Assembly (NCBI RefSeq): GCF_009906855.1
Contig: NZ_CP047650.1
Coordinates: forward strand, 1,364,001 to 1,428,000
Length of the DNA: 64,000 bases
Reading direction: 5' to 3'
DNA from: Xylophilus rhododendri
GTDB taxonomy: Bacteria; Pseudomonadota; Gammaproteobacteria; Burkholderiales; Burkholderiaceae_C
A program made the position numbers and the translations under genes. How positions within the stretch are numbered: the first letter of the stretch is position 1; each line of letters opens with the position of its first letter. Below, piece after piece: positions 48,756 through 57,448 of this stretch. A model generated the notes under the pieces. It was not told the origin of the DNA. It made no database searches and saw only the letters and a list, made by a program, of their open reading frames with translations.

Positions 48756-49083
48756 GAGCGGCAGGACCATCGTGCTGCCGACGGACGAGGAAGATCGGCA
48801 GATCAACGCGGGCATCGCCGCCGACCCCGACACCGAAGAGCTGGGCGAGGACTTCTTCAAAAGGGCGCGTCCGGCACGGGAAGTTCTGCCCGCCGCCGTC
48901 TTCGAACAGCTCGTGGCCCTCAAACGACCGCGCGGCCGGCCGGTGGGCAGCGTCTCGCCCAACACCAAGAAGCTGGTGTCGATACGGCTGGATCCCGAGG
49001 TGATCGCCGCCGCCCGCGCCAGCGGCGAAGGCTGGCAGACACGGGTCAACGAGATCCTGCGCCGCGAGTTCCTGAAGGCCTGA
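48736..49083 (+). CDS. brnA: BrnA-family antitoxin, second module
   Basis: A 115-residue antitoxin. The C-terminal ribbon-helix-helix is VSIRLDPEVIAAARASGEGWQTRVNEIL, sharing GWQTR with the first BrnA. The N-terminal part is acidic and longer than in the first module. aaggagg before the ATG supports the start. The TGA stop abuts the A tract of a terminator that serves the opposite strand and may also end this transcript. Confidence 0.88.
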   Translation: MQKLKTRSGRTIVLPTDEEDRQINAGIAADPDTEELGEDFFKRARPAREVLPAAVFEQLVALKRPRGRPVGSVSPNTKKLVSIRLDPEVIAAARASGEGWQTRVNEILRREFLKA

Positions 49084-49118
49084 AAAAAAACGGGGCCCCG
49101 CGCTGCCGCAGGGCCCCG
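49083..49118 (-). terminator. Strong intrinsic terminator for the ABC/ALDH operon
   Basis: On the minus strand an 8-bp GC stem (cggggccc / gggccccg) with a 12-base loop is followed by eight T residues, a textbook Rho-independent terminator. It lies 28 bases past the aldehyde dehydrogenase stop and reaches into the stop codon of the opposing brnA gene. Confidence 0.88.
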
Positions 49119-49146
49119 AATCACACCCCCCGGTGCGCAGGTTTCC

Positions 49147-50628
49147 TCAATCGTGCTGGATCCACAGGCCCTTCACGTTGAGGTATTCGTCGAGTTGCTG
49201 CACCCCTGATTCCCGGCCGTAGCCGCTGGTCTTGTAGCCGCCGAAGGGCATGGAGGGGTCCATCTGGTTGTAGCAGTTGACCCAGACCGAGCCGGCCTGC
49301 AGCCGCCTGGCGATGGCGTGCGCCCGGCCGACGTCGCGGGTCCACACGCCGGCGCCCAGGCCGAAGGGGGAATCGTTGGCGCGCCGCACCACCTCGTCCA
49401 GGGTGTCGAAGGGCATGACGGAGGCGACGGGACCGAAGATCTCCTCGCGGGCGATGCGCATCGGGTCGGCCACGTCGGCGAAGACGGTGGGGCGCACGAA
49501 GAAGCCGGCGGGGTCGTCCAGGCGGTGGCCGCCCTCGACCAGGCGGGCGCCCTCCTCCTTCGCGCTGTCCACATAGCCCAGCACCCGCTCCATCTGCCGC
49601 GCGGAGATCAGCGGGCCGATGTCGCTGGCCAGGTCGGTGCCGGCACCCACCTTCAGGCCGGCGCCGACACGGGCCATGGCCTCGACCACTTCGTCGTAGA
49701 TGCCGCGCTGCACGAAGACCCGGGTGCCGGCGCTGCAGATCTGGCCGGCGTTGGCGAACACGCCGATGGCGGCGGCCGGCGCGGCGCGGGACACATCCGC
49801 ATCGTCGAACAGGATGTGGGGCGACTTGCCGCCCAGCTCCAGCGACAGGCGCTTCAGGTTGCCGGCCGAGGTCCGCACGATCTCCTGGCCGGTGCCGACC
49901 GAGCCGGTGAAGGACACCTTGTCCACGCCCGGATGCGCGGCCAGCGCCGCGCCGGCACCGCGGCCGAAGCCGGTGACCACGTTGATGACGCCGGGCGGCA
50001 CGCCGGCTTCCAGCGCCAGTTCGGCGAAACGCAGCGGCGTCAGCGGCGCGTCCTCCGCGGGTTTCAGCACCAGGGTGCAGCCGGTGGCCAGCACCGGCGC
50101 GGTCTTGAAGATGCAGGCCCACAGCGGCCCGTTCCACGGGATGATGGACCCGACCACGCCCACCGGTTCCTTCAGCGTGGCGGCGAACATCGAGCCGTTG
50201 ACCGAGGTCTGCGCCGTCTGCCCATAGAGCGCCGTGGCCTGGCCGGCGAAGAAACGCAGCAGCCCGACCAGGTGGCGGCGGCTGCCGCGGGTGTGGCGGA
50301 TGGGCGCACCCATGTCCAGCGAATCCAGCCAGGCCAGTTCGTCGAAATGGGCATCGACCAGGTCGGCGAACTTCAGCATCAGGGCCTGGCGTTCGTCGGG
50401 CTTGAAGCGGCTCCAGGGGCCTTCGAAGGCGGCGCGCGCGGCGGCCACCGCGCGGTCCACGTCCTCGCGGTCGCCCTCGGGCAGCACGGCCAGCAGCTCG
50501 CCGGTGGAAGGGTTGCGGCTCTCGAAGGTCCTGCCGGAGGCGGCCGGCACCCAGTCGGCGCCGATCAGCATGCGTTTGGGCCGGCCATCCAGGAAGGGAT
50601 GGCGCAATTGCGATACGTCCTGGGTCAT
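49147..50628 (-). CDS. Aldehyde dehydrogenase family protein
   Basis: A 493-residue NAD(P)-dependent aldehyde dehydrogenase. Cofactor motif IIPWNGPLWA, catalytic Glu in LELGGKSPH and Cys in GQICSAGTR, then EEIFGPVASVMPF and the C-terminal PFGGYKTSGYGRESG. It is full length. It is the last gene of the minus-strand ABC operon, ten bases after the PLP-enzyme gene and before the terminator. It probably oxidises an aldehyde produced from the imported substrate. Confidence 0.92.
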   Translation of the reverse strand: MTQDVSQLRHPFLDGRPKRMLIGADWVPAASGRTFESRNPSTGELLAVLPEGDREDVDRAVAAARAAFEGPWSRFKPDERQALMLKFADLVDAHFDELAWLDSLDMGAPIRHTRGSRRHLVGLLRFFAGQATALYGQTAQTSVNGSMFAATLKEPVGVVGSIIPWNGPLWACIFKTAPVLATGCTLVLKPAEDAPLTPLRFAELALEAGVPPGVINVVTGFGRGAGAALAAHPGVDKVSFTGSVGTGQEIVRTSAGNLKRLSLELGGKSPHILFDDADVSRAAPAAAIGVFANAGQICSAGTRVFVQRGIYDEVVEAMARVGAGLKVGAGTDLASDIGPLISARQMERVLGYVDSAKEEGARLVEGGHRLDDPAGFFVRPTVFADVADPMRIAREEIFGPVASVMPFDTLDEVVRRANDSPFGLGAGVWTRDVGRAHAIARRLQAGSVWVNCYNQMDPSMPFGGYKTSGYGRESGVQQLDEYLNVKGLWIQHD

Positions 50629-50638
50629 GGACAGAGCC

Positions 50639-51835
50639 TCAGGCCGCCGCGGCCAGGCGCGCGAAACCGCGTTCCAGGTCGCGGATCAGGTCGTCGGGGT
50701 CTTCCAGGCCGGCATGCAGGCGCAGGGCCGGGCCGGTGTCGGTCCAGGGGCGGGCGCTGCGCAGCGTGGCCGGATAGGTGGGCACCACCAGGCTCTCGTA
50801 GCCGCCCCAGGAGTAGCCCATGCGGAACAGCTCCAGGTGGTCGAGCATGGCGGCGAACTGCTTTTCGCTGCAGGGCTTCAGCACCGCGCCGAACAGGCCG
50901 CTGGCGCCGGTGAAGTCGCGCTTCCAGAGGGCGTGGCCGGGGTCGTCCGGCAGCGCCGGGTACATCACCCGCGCCACCTCGGGCCGGCCCTGCAGCCAGC
51001 GGGCCACCGTGGTCGCCGTCTCCTGGTGGCGCGGGATGCGCAGGCCCAGGGTGCGCAGGCCGCGCAGGGCCATGTAGACATCGTCCGGGCCGCCGCAGTA
51101 GCCGGAGCCGGAGGCGGTCTTCTTCACCGGGATGAAGGTCTCCTCGTTGCAGACCGCGATGCCCAGCATCAGGTCGGAATGGCCGGAGATGTACTTGGTG
51201 GCCGCATGGATCGAGATATCGACACCGTGCTTCAAGGGCTGGAAGCACAGCGGCGAGGCCCAGGTGTTGTCCATGATGGTGACGATGCCGCGCGCCCGGG
51301 CCACGGCGGCGATGGCCGGCACATCCATCATCTCGAAGGTCAGCGAGCAGGGCGATTCGAGGTAGATCACCTTGGTGTTGGGCTGCACCAGCTCGGCGAT
51401 GCCGGCGCCGACCAGCGGGTCGTAGTAGGTGACCTGCACGCCGAACTTGCTCAGGAACTCGTCGCAGAACTGGCGCACCGGGCCGTAGAGGCTGTCGAGG
51501 ATCAGCAGGTGGTCACCGGCCGACAAAAACGCGGTGAGCGATGCGCAGATCGCCCCCAGCCCGCAGGAGGTGACCACCGCGCGGAAGCCCCCTTCGAGCT
51601 GCGTCACCGCGTCTTCCAGCGCACGGGTGGTGGGCGTGCCTTCGCGGCCGTAGGTGAACTGCTCGAAGGCACCGCTGGCGCGGTCGCGGCGGGTCTCCAG
51701 CAGATGCTCCACCGACTTGAAGATGAAGGTGGAGGCGTGATAGACCGGCGGGTTGACGATGCCGTTGTAGGCATCCGGGTCGCTGCCCATATGGACGATC
51801 TGGGTGTCGCGCTTGAAGCTGTCTGGCGTTTTCAT
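50639..51835 (-). CDS. metC: Cys/Met-metabolism PLP enzyme (cystathionine beta-lyase-like)
   Basis: A 398-residue fold-type I PLP enzyme of the transsulfuration family. PLP-binding marks are FTYGREGTPTTRALED, MDNTWASPLCFQP and the Schiff-base Lys in HAATKYISGHSD. It starts with the usual DTQIVHMGSDP. It is closest by pattern to cystathionine beta-lyases, but its place in a catabolic ABC operon suggests a C-S lyase acting on an imported sulfur or amino compound. The ATG at 51835 is used; the frame opens at 51883. Confidence 0.85.
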   Translation of the reverse strand: MKTPDSFKRDTQIVHMGSDPDAYNGIVNPPVYHASTFIFKSVEHLLETRRDRASGAFEQFTYGREGTPTTRALEDAVTQLEGGFRAVVTSCGLGAICASLTAFLSAGDHLLILDSLYGPVRQFCDEFLSKFGVQVTYYDPLVGAGIAELVQPNTKVIYLESPCSLTFEMMDVPAIAAVARARGIVTIMDNTWASPLCFQPLKHGVDISIHAATKYISGHSDLMLGIAVCNEETFIPVKKTASGSGYCGGPDDVYMALRGLRTLGLRIPRHQETATTVARWLQGRPEVARVMYPALPDDPGHALWKRDFTGASGLFGAVLKPCSEKQFAAMLDHLELFRMGYSWGGYESLVVPTYPATLRSARPWTDTGPALRLHAGLEDPDDLIRDLERGFARLAAAA

Positions 51836-51863
51836 GGGTGTCGTTGCAAGGTCATTGCAGGGG

Positions 51864-52643
51864 TTAGACCAGCGTGCCGGCATCCACCACCAGGTCCTGC
51901 CCGGTGATGAGGCGCCCGCCCTCGGAGAACAGATGGATGACGGCGGCTGCCACGTCGTCGCCGGTGACCAGGCGGCCGAGTGCGGCCTTGGCGGTGAAGC
52001 GGCCCAGCACCTCCTCGTAGGGCAGGCCCTCGCGTTCGGCCGAGGCCTCGAACAGGCGCTTCAAGCGCGGCCCGGCGATGCCGCCCGGCGCCACCACGTT
52101 GCAGGTGACGTTGAAGGGCCCGGCATCCAGCGCGGCCGACTTCACCAGCCCGCGCACCGCCCATTTCGAGGCGGCGTATAGCGCCGACTGCGCCACGCCC
52201 TTGTGGCCGTAGGTGCCGCCGATCACCACCACCCGGCCTTCGCGCTGGGCGATGAGTGTGGGCATCACCGCGCGCAGGGCGTTCAGCACGCCGAGCAGGT
52301 TGATGTCGAAGCAGGCGCGGTAGTCGTCCGCCGTGCTCTCCCACACCGGCTGGCGCGGGCTGCCCACACCGGCGGTGCAGAGCAGCCGGTCGATGCGGCC
52401 GAACTCGGCCAGGGCGCGCTCGCTGGCGGCCTGCAGCGCGGCGGCGTCGGCCACGTCGGCGGCCAGCACCAGGGCCGAGCTGCCCACCGCACGCACCGCC
52501 GACGCCACCGCCTCGCCGGCTTGCGCGTCGCGGCCGACGATGGCGATGTGCGCGCCCTCCCGCGCCAGGGCCAGGGCGAGCTCGGCCCCCAGTCCCTTGG
52601 TCGCGCCGGTGGCGAACACCACCTTGCCTCGCAGAGCATCCAT
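51864..52643 (-). CDS. SDR-family oxidoreductase with Gly at the catalytic-Ser position
   Basis: A 259-residue short-chain dehydrogenase. Cofactor loop TGATKGLGAELA, Asn region LLCTAGVGSP, Tyr-Lys YAASK. As in the SDR at 41487, the residue 13 before the Tyr is Gly (VIGGTYG) followed by Thr, in place of the usual Ser. It lies 16 bases after the permease gene and 28 before the PLP-enzyme gene in the ABC operon. Its substrate is presumably the imported compound or a derivative. Confidence 0.85.
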   Translation of the reverse strand: MDALRGKVVFATGATKGLGAELALALAREGAHIAIVGRDAQAGEAVASAVRAVGSSALVLAADVADAAALQAASERALAEFGRIDRLLCTAGVGSPRQPVWESTADDYRACFDINLLGVLNALRAVMPTLIAQREGRVVVIGGTYGHKGVAQSALYAASKWAVRGLVKSAALDAGPFNVTCNVVAPGGIAGPRLKRLFEASAEREGLPYEEVLGRFTAKAALGRLVTGDDVAAAVIHLFSEGGRLITGQDLVVDAGTLV

Positions 52644-52659
52644 GAGCAGTACGGCCGCC

Positions 52660-53457
52660 TCAGCGGCTCCAGTCGTGCACCGCGCGTTCCAGCGCGATGG
52701 TGAAGGTGAAGAAGAGATAGGACACGGTGGTGCCCACGCCCACCGCCGCCCACATCAGGGCGAAGTCCTGCCGCGAGTTGGCGTCCAGGATCAGGCTGCC
52801 CAGGCCCGGCGCGCCCGACAGCCATTCGGCGAACATGGCGCACAGGATGGCCGAGGCCGAGGCGATGCGCAGGCCGGTGAAGAGATGCGTCAGCGCGCAG
52901 GGAATGCGCAGCTTGAACAGCGTCTGCCAGAAGCCCGCGCCGTTGCAGTGCATCAGCTCCAGCATGTTCCGGCTGGGCGCCTCCAGGCCCTTGCGCGCGG
53001 CCAGCATGATCTGGAAGAAGGACAGCAGCGCCACCATGCCGGCGCCGGCCCAGCGGTCGCGGCCGAAGACCAGCACCAGCACCGGCGCGATGGCGATCAT
53101 GGGCACGGTGCGCACCAGCACGATCAGCGGATGCAGGGCGGCGTCCAGCCAGCGCGAGGCCATGAAGAGCAAAGCCAGCAGCAGCGCCACCACGGTGGCG
53201 GCCACCATGCCGATGACGGTGGCCTGCACGGTCAGCAGCGTGGCGCCGCCGATCTCCGAATGATGGGCCAGGAAAGCCTGCGCCGCCGCGCCCGGGCTGG
53301 GCAGCAGATAGGGCGGCAGGCCGAAGCCCCAGATGGCCAGCTGCCACAGCAGGGCCACGCAGGCGATCACGGCGACATAACCCAGCAGCCGGCGCAGCGT
53401 GAGGGCGGCGGCGCCGCCCAGCGGCAGGCCGCGGACGATGGAAGAAGACGGGTTCAT
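52660..53457 (-). CDS. ABC transporter permease (SsuC/TauC-like), second
   Basis: A 265-residue inner-membrane permease of the BPD_transp_1 family. About six hydrophobic segments are visible, and the cytoplasmic EAA-type loop reads NGAGFWQTLFKLRIPCALTHLFTGLRI. Start at the ATG 53457, four bases after the first permease stop. Forms a heterodimer with the preceding permease in an aliphatic-sulfonate/nitrate/taurine-type importer. Confidence 0.88.
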   Translation of the reverse strand: MNPSSSIVRGLPLGGAAALTLRRLLGYVAVIACVALLWQLAIWGFGLPPYLLPSPGAAAQAFLAHHSEIGGATLLTVQATVIGMVAATVVALLLALLFMASRWLDAALHPLIVLVRTVPMIAIAPVLVLVFGRDRWAGAGMVALLSFFQIMLAARKGLEAPSRNMLELMHCNGAGFWQTLFKLRIPCALTHLFTGLRIASASAILCAMFAEWLSGAPGLGSLILDANSRQDFALMWAAVGVGTTVSYLFFTFTIALERAVHDWSR

Positions 53458-53461
53458 GCGG

Positions 53462-54244
53462 TCATCCCGAATGCGCGCCGCCGGAGCGGTCGTAGCCGGC
53501 CACCCGCTCCAGCAGGCAGAGATAGGCATAGGCCAGCGAGGACACCGCGCAGGCCACCAGCACCGTGGCCCAGAGCCGCTGCACCTGCAGGCCGAACATG
53601 GCGTTGAGCATCAGCACGCCCAGGCCCGTCTCGGCGCCGTTCCATTCGCCGATGAGCGCGCCCAGCACCGCCAGCGGCGCCGAGATCTTCATGCCCACGA
53701 ACAGCAGCGGCATGGCGCTGGGCAGGGCCAGCAGCCGGAACCGCTGCCAGGGCGTGGCGGCCATCACGGTGAAGAGTTCCTGCTCGGCGGGGCGCGATTC
53801 GCGCAGGCCCTGCACCACCGAGACCAGCATGGGGAACACGCAGATCACCACCGTGATCAGCACCCGGGTGCCGATGCCCAGGCCCAGCCACACGCTGAGG
53901 ATGGGCGCGATGGCGATCAGCGGAATGCTGCTGAGCACCGCGCCCACCGTCAGCACCGAGCCCTCGATGCGCGGCGCCGCATAAACGCAGAAGGCGATGG
54001 CCAGCGCCAGCAGCAGCGCCAGCAAAAAGCCGTAGGCCGCCGTCAGCACCGTCACGCCCAGCTGGTGCAGCAGCTCGCCGTGGTCCTGCCACAGCAGCAG
54101 CAGCACGGCCGAGGGGCGGGGCAATGTCATCGGTGCCGAGCCGCCGGCCACCCACCATTCGGCCAACATAGCCAGCACGGCCACCACCGCCACGGGCAGC
54201 AGCAGGTGCAGGGCGGCGCGGCCGACGGAAGTGCGATCAGCCAT
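53462..54244 (-). CDS. ABC transporter permease (SsuC/TauC-like), first
   Basis: A 260-residue permease with about six membrane segments and the EAA-loop region MAATPWQRFRLLALPSAMPLLFVGMKIS. Family marks include LSSIPLIAIAPILSVWLGLGIGTRVLI. Its ATG lies inside the end of the ATPase gene (overlap 8 bases), so translation is coupled. It works with the second permease and the ATPase. Confidence 0.88.
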   Translation of the reverse strand: MADRTSVGRAALHLLLPVAVVAVLAMLAEWWVAGGSAPMTLPRPSAVLLLLWQDHGELLHQLGVTVLTAAYGFLLALLLALAIAFCVYAAPRIEGSVLTVGAVLSSIPLIAIAPILSVWLGLGIGTRVLITVVICVFPMLVSVVQGLRESRPAEQELFTVMAATPWQRFRLLALPSAMPLLFVGMKISAPLAVLGALIGEWNGAETGLGVLMLNAMFGLQVQRLWATVLVACAVSSLAYAYLCLLERVAGYDRSGGAHSG

Positions 54245-55046
54245 GCAGGGCCTCGGGTGCGGCCTGGTGGTCCAGCGCGTCGGGCAGTTGCCCGAAGAGC
54301 GCGCGGCGCACCCGGTCCACCGTGCGGTTGAAACGCGGGTCGTCCATGGTGGCCAGGCGGCGCGGGCGCGGCAGGTCCACCTCCACCGTCTCCACGATGC
54401 GGCCCGGTTTGGCGGCGAAGACGAAGATGCGGTCGGCCATCAGCACCGCCTCCTCGATCGAATGGGTCACCATCAGGGCGGTGGTGCGGGTCTCGGCGCG
54501 GATGCGCAGCAGCTCGAAGTTCATGCGGTAGCGCATCACCTCGTCGAGCGCGCCGAAAGGCTCGTCCAGCAGCAGGATCTTGGGCGAGGCCACCAGCGCA
54601 CGCGCGATGGCGCAGCGCTGCTGCATGCCGCCCGAGAGCTGCGAGGGCCGGGCCTGCTCGTAGCCCGCCAGGCCGACCAGTTCGACCAGGGCCTCGGCGG
54701 ACCGGGTGGCCTGGCCGCCCTTCTTGCCCAGCATCTCCAGCGGCAGCCGCACGTTGTCGAGCACGCTGCGCCAGGGCAGCAGGGTGGCCTCCTGGAAGAC
54801 GAAGCCGATCTGGTGCGCCAGCCGCGCCTGGCGGGGCGCGGCGCCGTCCACCAGGATCTGGCCGGCGGTCGGCGAGAACACATCGGCCACCATGCGCAGC
54901 AGCGTGGATTTGCCGCAGCCCGAGGGCCCGATCAGCGCGCCGAACTGGCCGGCCTCCAGCGCCAGGCTGACGTCGCTGAGCGCGGGCACGGCGCGGCCGT
55001 CCAGCGCGAAGGACTTGGAGACATGTTGGATGGACAGGCCGGACAT
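54237..55046 (-). CDS. ABC transporter ATP-binding protein (SsuB/TauB-like)
   Basis: A 269-residue ATPase. Walker A is GPSGCGKST, the Q-loop VFQEATLLPWRS, the ABC signature LSGGMQQRCAIARAL, Walker B ILLLDEPFGALDE, and the H-loop MVTHSIEEAV. Start chosen at the ATG 55046, with aggaaa upstream; an in-frame ATG at 55073 is possible. Energises the importer; substrate type is that of the nitrate/sulfonate/taurine group. Confidence 0.93.
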   Translation of the reverse strand: MSGLSIQHVSKSFALDGRAVPALSDVSLALEAGQFGALIGPSGCGKSTLLRMVADVFSPTAGQILVDGAAPRQARLAHQIGFVFQEATLLPWRSVLDNVRLPLEMLGKKGGQATRSAEALVELVGLAGYEQARPSQLSGGMQQRCAIARALVASPKILLLDEPFGALDEVMRYRMNFELLRIRAETRTTALMVTHSIEEAVLMADRIFVFAAKPGRIVETVEVDLPRPRRLATMDDPRFNRTVDRVRRALFGQLPDALDHQAAPEALHG

Positions 55047-55153
55047 GGCGCGGGTTTCCTGGAACGTGGGCATGGAAGATGGAACACCCCGACGCTACCC
55101 AAGGCGGCGCTCGCCCGGGGTGCTGTTTCGGTCGGGGGCCGGTGCGTGAATCG

Positions 55154-56245
55154 CTACGCGGCGGGCTTGGCCAGGCTGGCCTGCGCGGCGCGCACCACGT
55201 CCTGCGTGACCATGCGCGACATGTCGATGCGTGCATCGGCCGGCACGCTGCCGGATTCGCGGCCCATGGCCACGGCGCGCTCGAAGACCCCGGGGTCTAT
55301 CCACAGCAGGCCGTGCGTCTTCGCATCGCCCGAGGTGATGAACTCCCGCATCATCTCGGCCTGGATGATCTGCTCCGACAGGTCGGTGCCCGGCGGCGCG
55401 TACTTGCGCACCACCATCTCGGCGGCCTCCTGGGGGTTATGCGCCACCCAGTCCCAGCCGCGGATCAGCGCCCGGGTGTAGCGCACCAGCATGTCGCGGT
55501 CGTGGGCCAGGGTGTCGCGCCGGGCGATCAGCACCTGGCCGTAGCCGGGCACGCCCAGGTCGGAGATGGGCAGCCAGAAGGGATCGAAGCCGATCTTGCG
55601 CAGGGCCGGCACCGCCGTGGTGGACCAGCTGTAGTAGCCGTCCACCTGGCCCGAGGCCAGCAGGGACGGGTCGCTGCCCACCGGCACCAGGCGGATGCTG
55701 TCGGGGTCTATGCCGGCATGGCGGATCAGCGGCAGCAGCTGGGCCCTGACGCTGTTGGGCACGCCCAGCGTCTTGCCGACCATGTCGTGCACCGAGCGGA
55801 TCGGCGTTCTGGCCGGGCTCATGATGGCGCCCGGGTCGCGCTGCATCACCGCCGCGAAGGCCACCAGGGGCTGGCCGCGCTGGTAGCCGTCGATCATGCC
55901 GGCCACATTGCTTTCGCTGACCATGGCGCGGCCGCTGGAGACCAGGGTGCGGTAGTCGGTGCCGGGGCCGCCGGCGACGAAATTCACGTCCAGCCCCTCC
56001 TCTTCCAGATAGCCACGGTCCAGCGCGGCGAGGTAGCCGCCGAACTGGATGCCCTTGACCCAACCGAGCTGGTGGTCGAACTTCATGAGGCCCTTTCCCT
56101 GGGGGTTGTGCGCCACCGGCGCCAGCACCTGGCGCGACAGCAGGCCCAGCCCCAGCAGGGGCGCGGCGCCCAGCGCCGCCAGGGCGGTGCGGCGGCCCGG
56201 CCGTGCGCCGGAGCCCGGTTGACTCGGTGATTGCATGGCCGCCAT
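55154..56245 (-). CDS. ABC transporter substrate-binding protein (NMT1/SsuA-like)
   Basis: A 363-residue binding protein. A Tat-like leader (GRRTALAALGAAPLLGLGLLS) precedes the NMT1/SsuA domain: WVKGIQFGGYLAALDRGYLEEEGLDVNFVAGG, the VGKTLGVPN strand and PVGSDPSLLASGQVDGYYSW. NMT1-like proteins bind pyrimidines, sulfonates, nitrate or aromatic acids. The ATG at 56245 or 56236 is possible. A 107-base gap separates it from the ATPase gene. It is divergent from the oxygenase/oxoprolinase genes, which may process its ligand. Confidence 0.9.
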   Translation of the reverse strand: MAAMQSPSQPGSGARPGRRTALAALGAAPLLGLGLLSRQVLAPVAHNPQGKGLMKFDHQLGWVKGIQFGGYLAALDRGYLEEEGLDVNFVAGGPGTDYRTLVSSGRAMVSESNVAGMIDGYQRGQPLVAFAAVMQRDPGAIMSPARTPIRSVHDMVGKTLGVPNSVRAQLLPLIRHAGIDPDSIRLVPVGSDPSLLASGQVDGYYSWSTTAVPALRKIGFDPFWLPISDLGVPGYGQVLIARRDTLAHDRDMLVRYTRALIRGWDWVAHNPQEAAEMVVRKYAPPGTDLSEQIIQAEMMREFITSGDAKTHGLLWIDPGVFERAVAMGRESGSVPADARIDMSRMVTQDVVRAAQASLAKPAA

Positions 56246-56416
56246 CTTGCCGCCGGACGGCCCCGGGCTTCGTAGCTGTTTCCGCAATCCGCCCTGACGC
56301 AAAGAGCACCCCGCCGCGCGCCTGTTTTCGCTACGGTTGCGGCCTGATGCGTCCGAGCCGCCAGGTCCGGACCCCTCACAGCACAGACGAAAAGCACAGC
56401 GAAAGGAATGCTCACC

Positions 56417-57424
56417 ATGAGCCGCAGCAGCGCCGGAGTAGAAGACCGCATCGTCGCCAGGACGGTCGATCTCGCCGAGATCCCCATCATCGATTTCACG
56501 CCCTTCCGCCATGGCGGCGAAGCCGGCAAGAAGGCGGTGGCCGAGGCCATCGCCCGGGCCTGCACCGACATCGGCTTCTTCTACCTGAAGGGCCACGAGG
56601 TGCCGGAGCGCATCCTCTCGGACGCCTTCGCGCAGAGCGCCCGCTTCTACCACCTGCCCGAGGACGAACGCCAGAAGGCCGCCGCCACGCTGAAGTGGTA
56701 CCGCGGCTGGATCCCCATGCCCTACCGCGGCGGCGCGCTCGACCGCGACAGCCGCCTCTTCGAGCAGTACCGCATCCAGGCCGACTTCTCCGACCGGCCC
56801 GACCCGGACCCGGTGTTCCACCGCCCCAACCGCTGGCCCGAGGACATGCCCGAATTCCGCGCCGCCTGCGAGGCCCACTACGACGCCATGCTGGCCCTGT
56901 CGCGCGACCTGCTGCGCGCCTTCGCCATCGGCCTGGGCCTGCCCGAGGACCGCTTCGACGGCTACTTCGACCTGCCGATCTGCCAGCTCAGCCTGCTGCA
57001 CTACATCCCGATTCCCGAGGGCTCGGACGTGGAGGTGTCCAACACCGTCTCGCACACCGACGAAGGCCCGCTGACCATCCTGGCGCAGGACGATGTGGGC
57101 GGCCTGGAGGTCAAGCGCCTGGACGGCAGCTGGATCGCCGCGCCGCCGGTGCCCGGGGCCTACACCATCAACATCGGCGACATGATGATGTGGTGGTCCA
57201 ACGGGCGTTTCCTGTCCAACTACCACCGGGTGCGCAACAAGGCGGGCGTGGAGCGTTTCTCCATCCCCTTCTTCCTCAACCCCGATGCGGACACCGTCGT
57301 GGCGCCCCTGCCCGAACTGGTGGAGCGCGACGGCGGCGAGGCCCGCTACGAGCCGGTGCATGTCGGCACCCACCTCAAGCGCTTCTACGCCCGGCTGGAA
57401 AAGCAGGCCGGCGACTTCCTCTGA
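56417..57424 (+). CDS. Isopenicillin-N-synthase-family 2OG/Fe(II) oxygenase
   Basis: A 335-residue non-haem iron oxygenase of the plant-type IPNS/2-oxoglutarate group. The N-terminal IPIIDFTPFRHGG and IGFFYLKGHEVPE are typical DIOX_N. The iron ligands are in SHTDEGPLTIL (H-x-D) and NYHRVRNKAGVERFSIPFF (distal His, with R-x-S for the 2-oxoacid). The start at 56417 is preferred since aaagga lies nine bases before it and directly abuts an upstream ATG at 56408. First gene of the unit with hydantoinase A and B. Confidence 0.9.
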   Translation: MSRSSAGVEDRIVARTVDLAEIPIIDFTPFRHGGEAGKKAVAEAIARACTDIGFFYLKGHEVPERILSDAFAQSARFYHLPEDERQKAAATLKWYRGWIPMPYRGGALDRDSRLFEQYRIQADFSDRPDPDPVFHRPNRWPEDMPEFRAACEAHYDAMLALSRDLLRAFAIGLGLPEDRFDGYFDLPICQLSLLHYIPIPEGSDVEVSNTVSHTDEGPLTILAQDDVGGLEVKRLDGSWIAAPPVPGAYTINIGDMMMWWSNGRFLSNYHRVRNKAGVERFSIPFFLNPDADTVVAPLPELVERDGGEARYEPVHVGTHLKRFYARLEKQAGDFL

Positions 57425-57448
57425 CCCCACCCCAGTCTGGATCTACAC

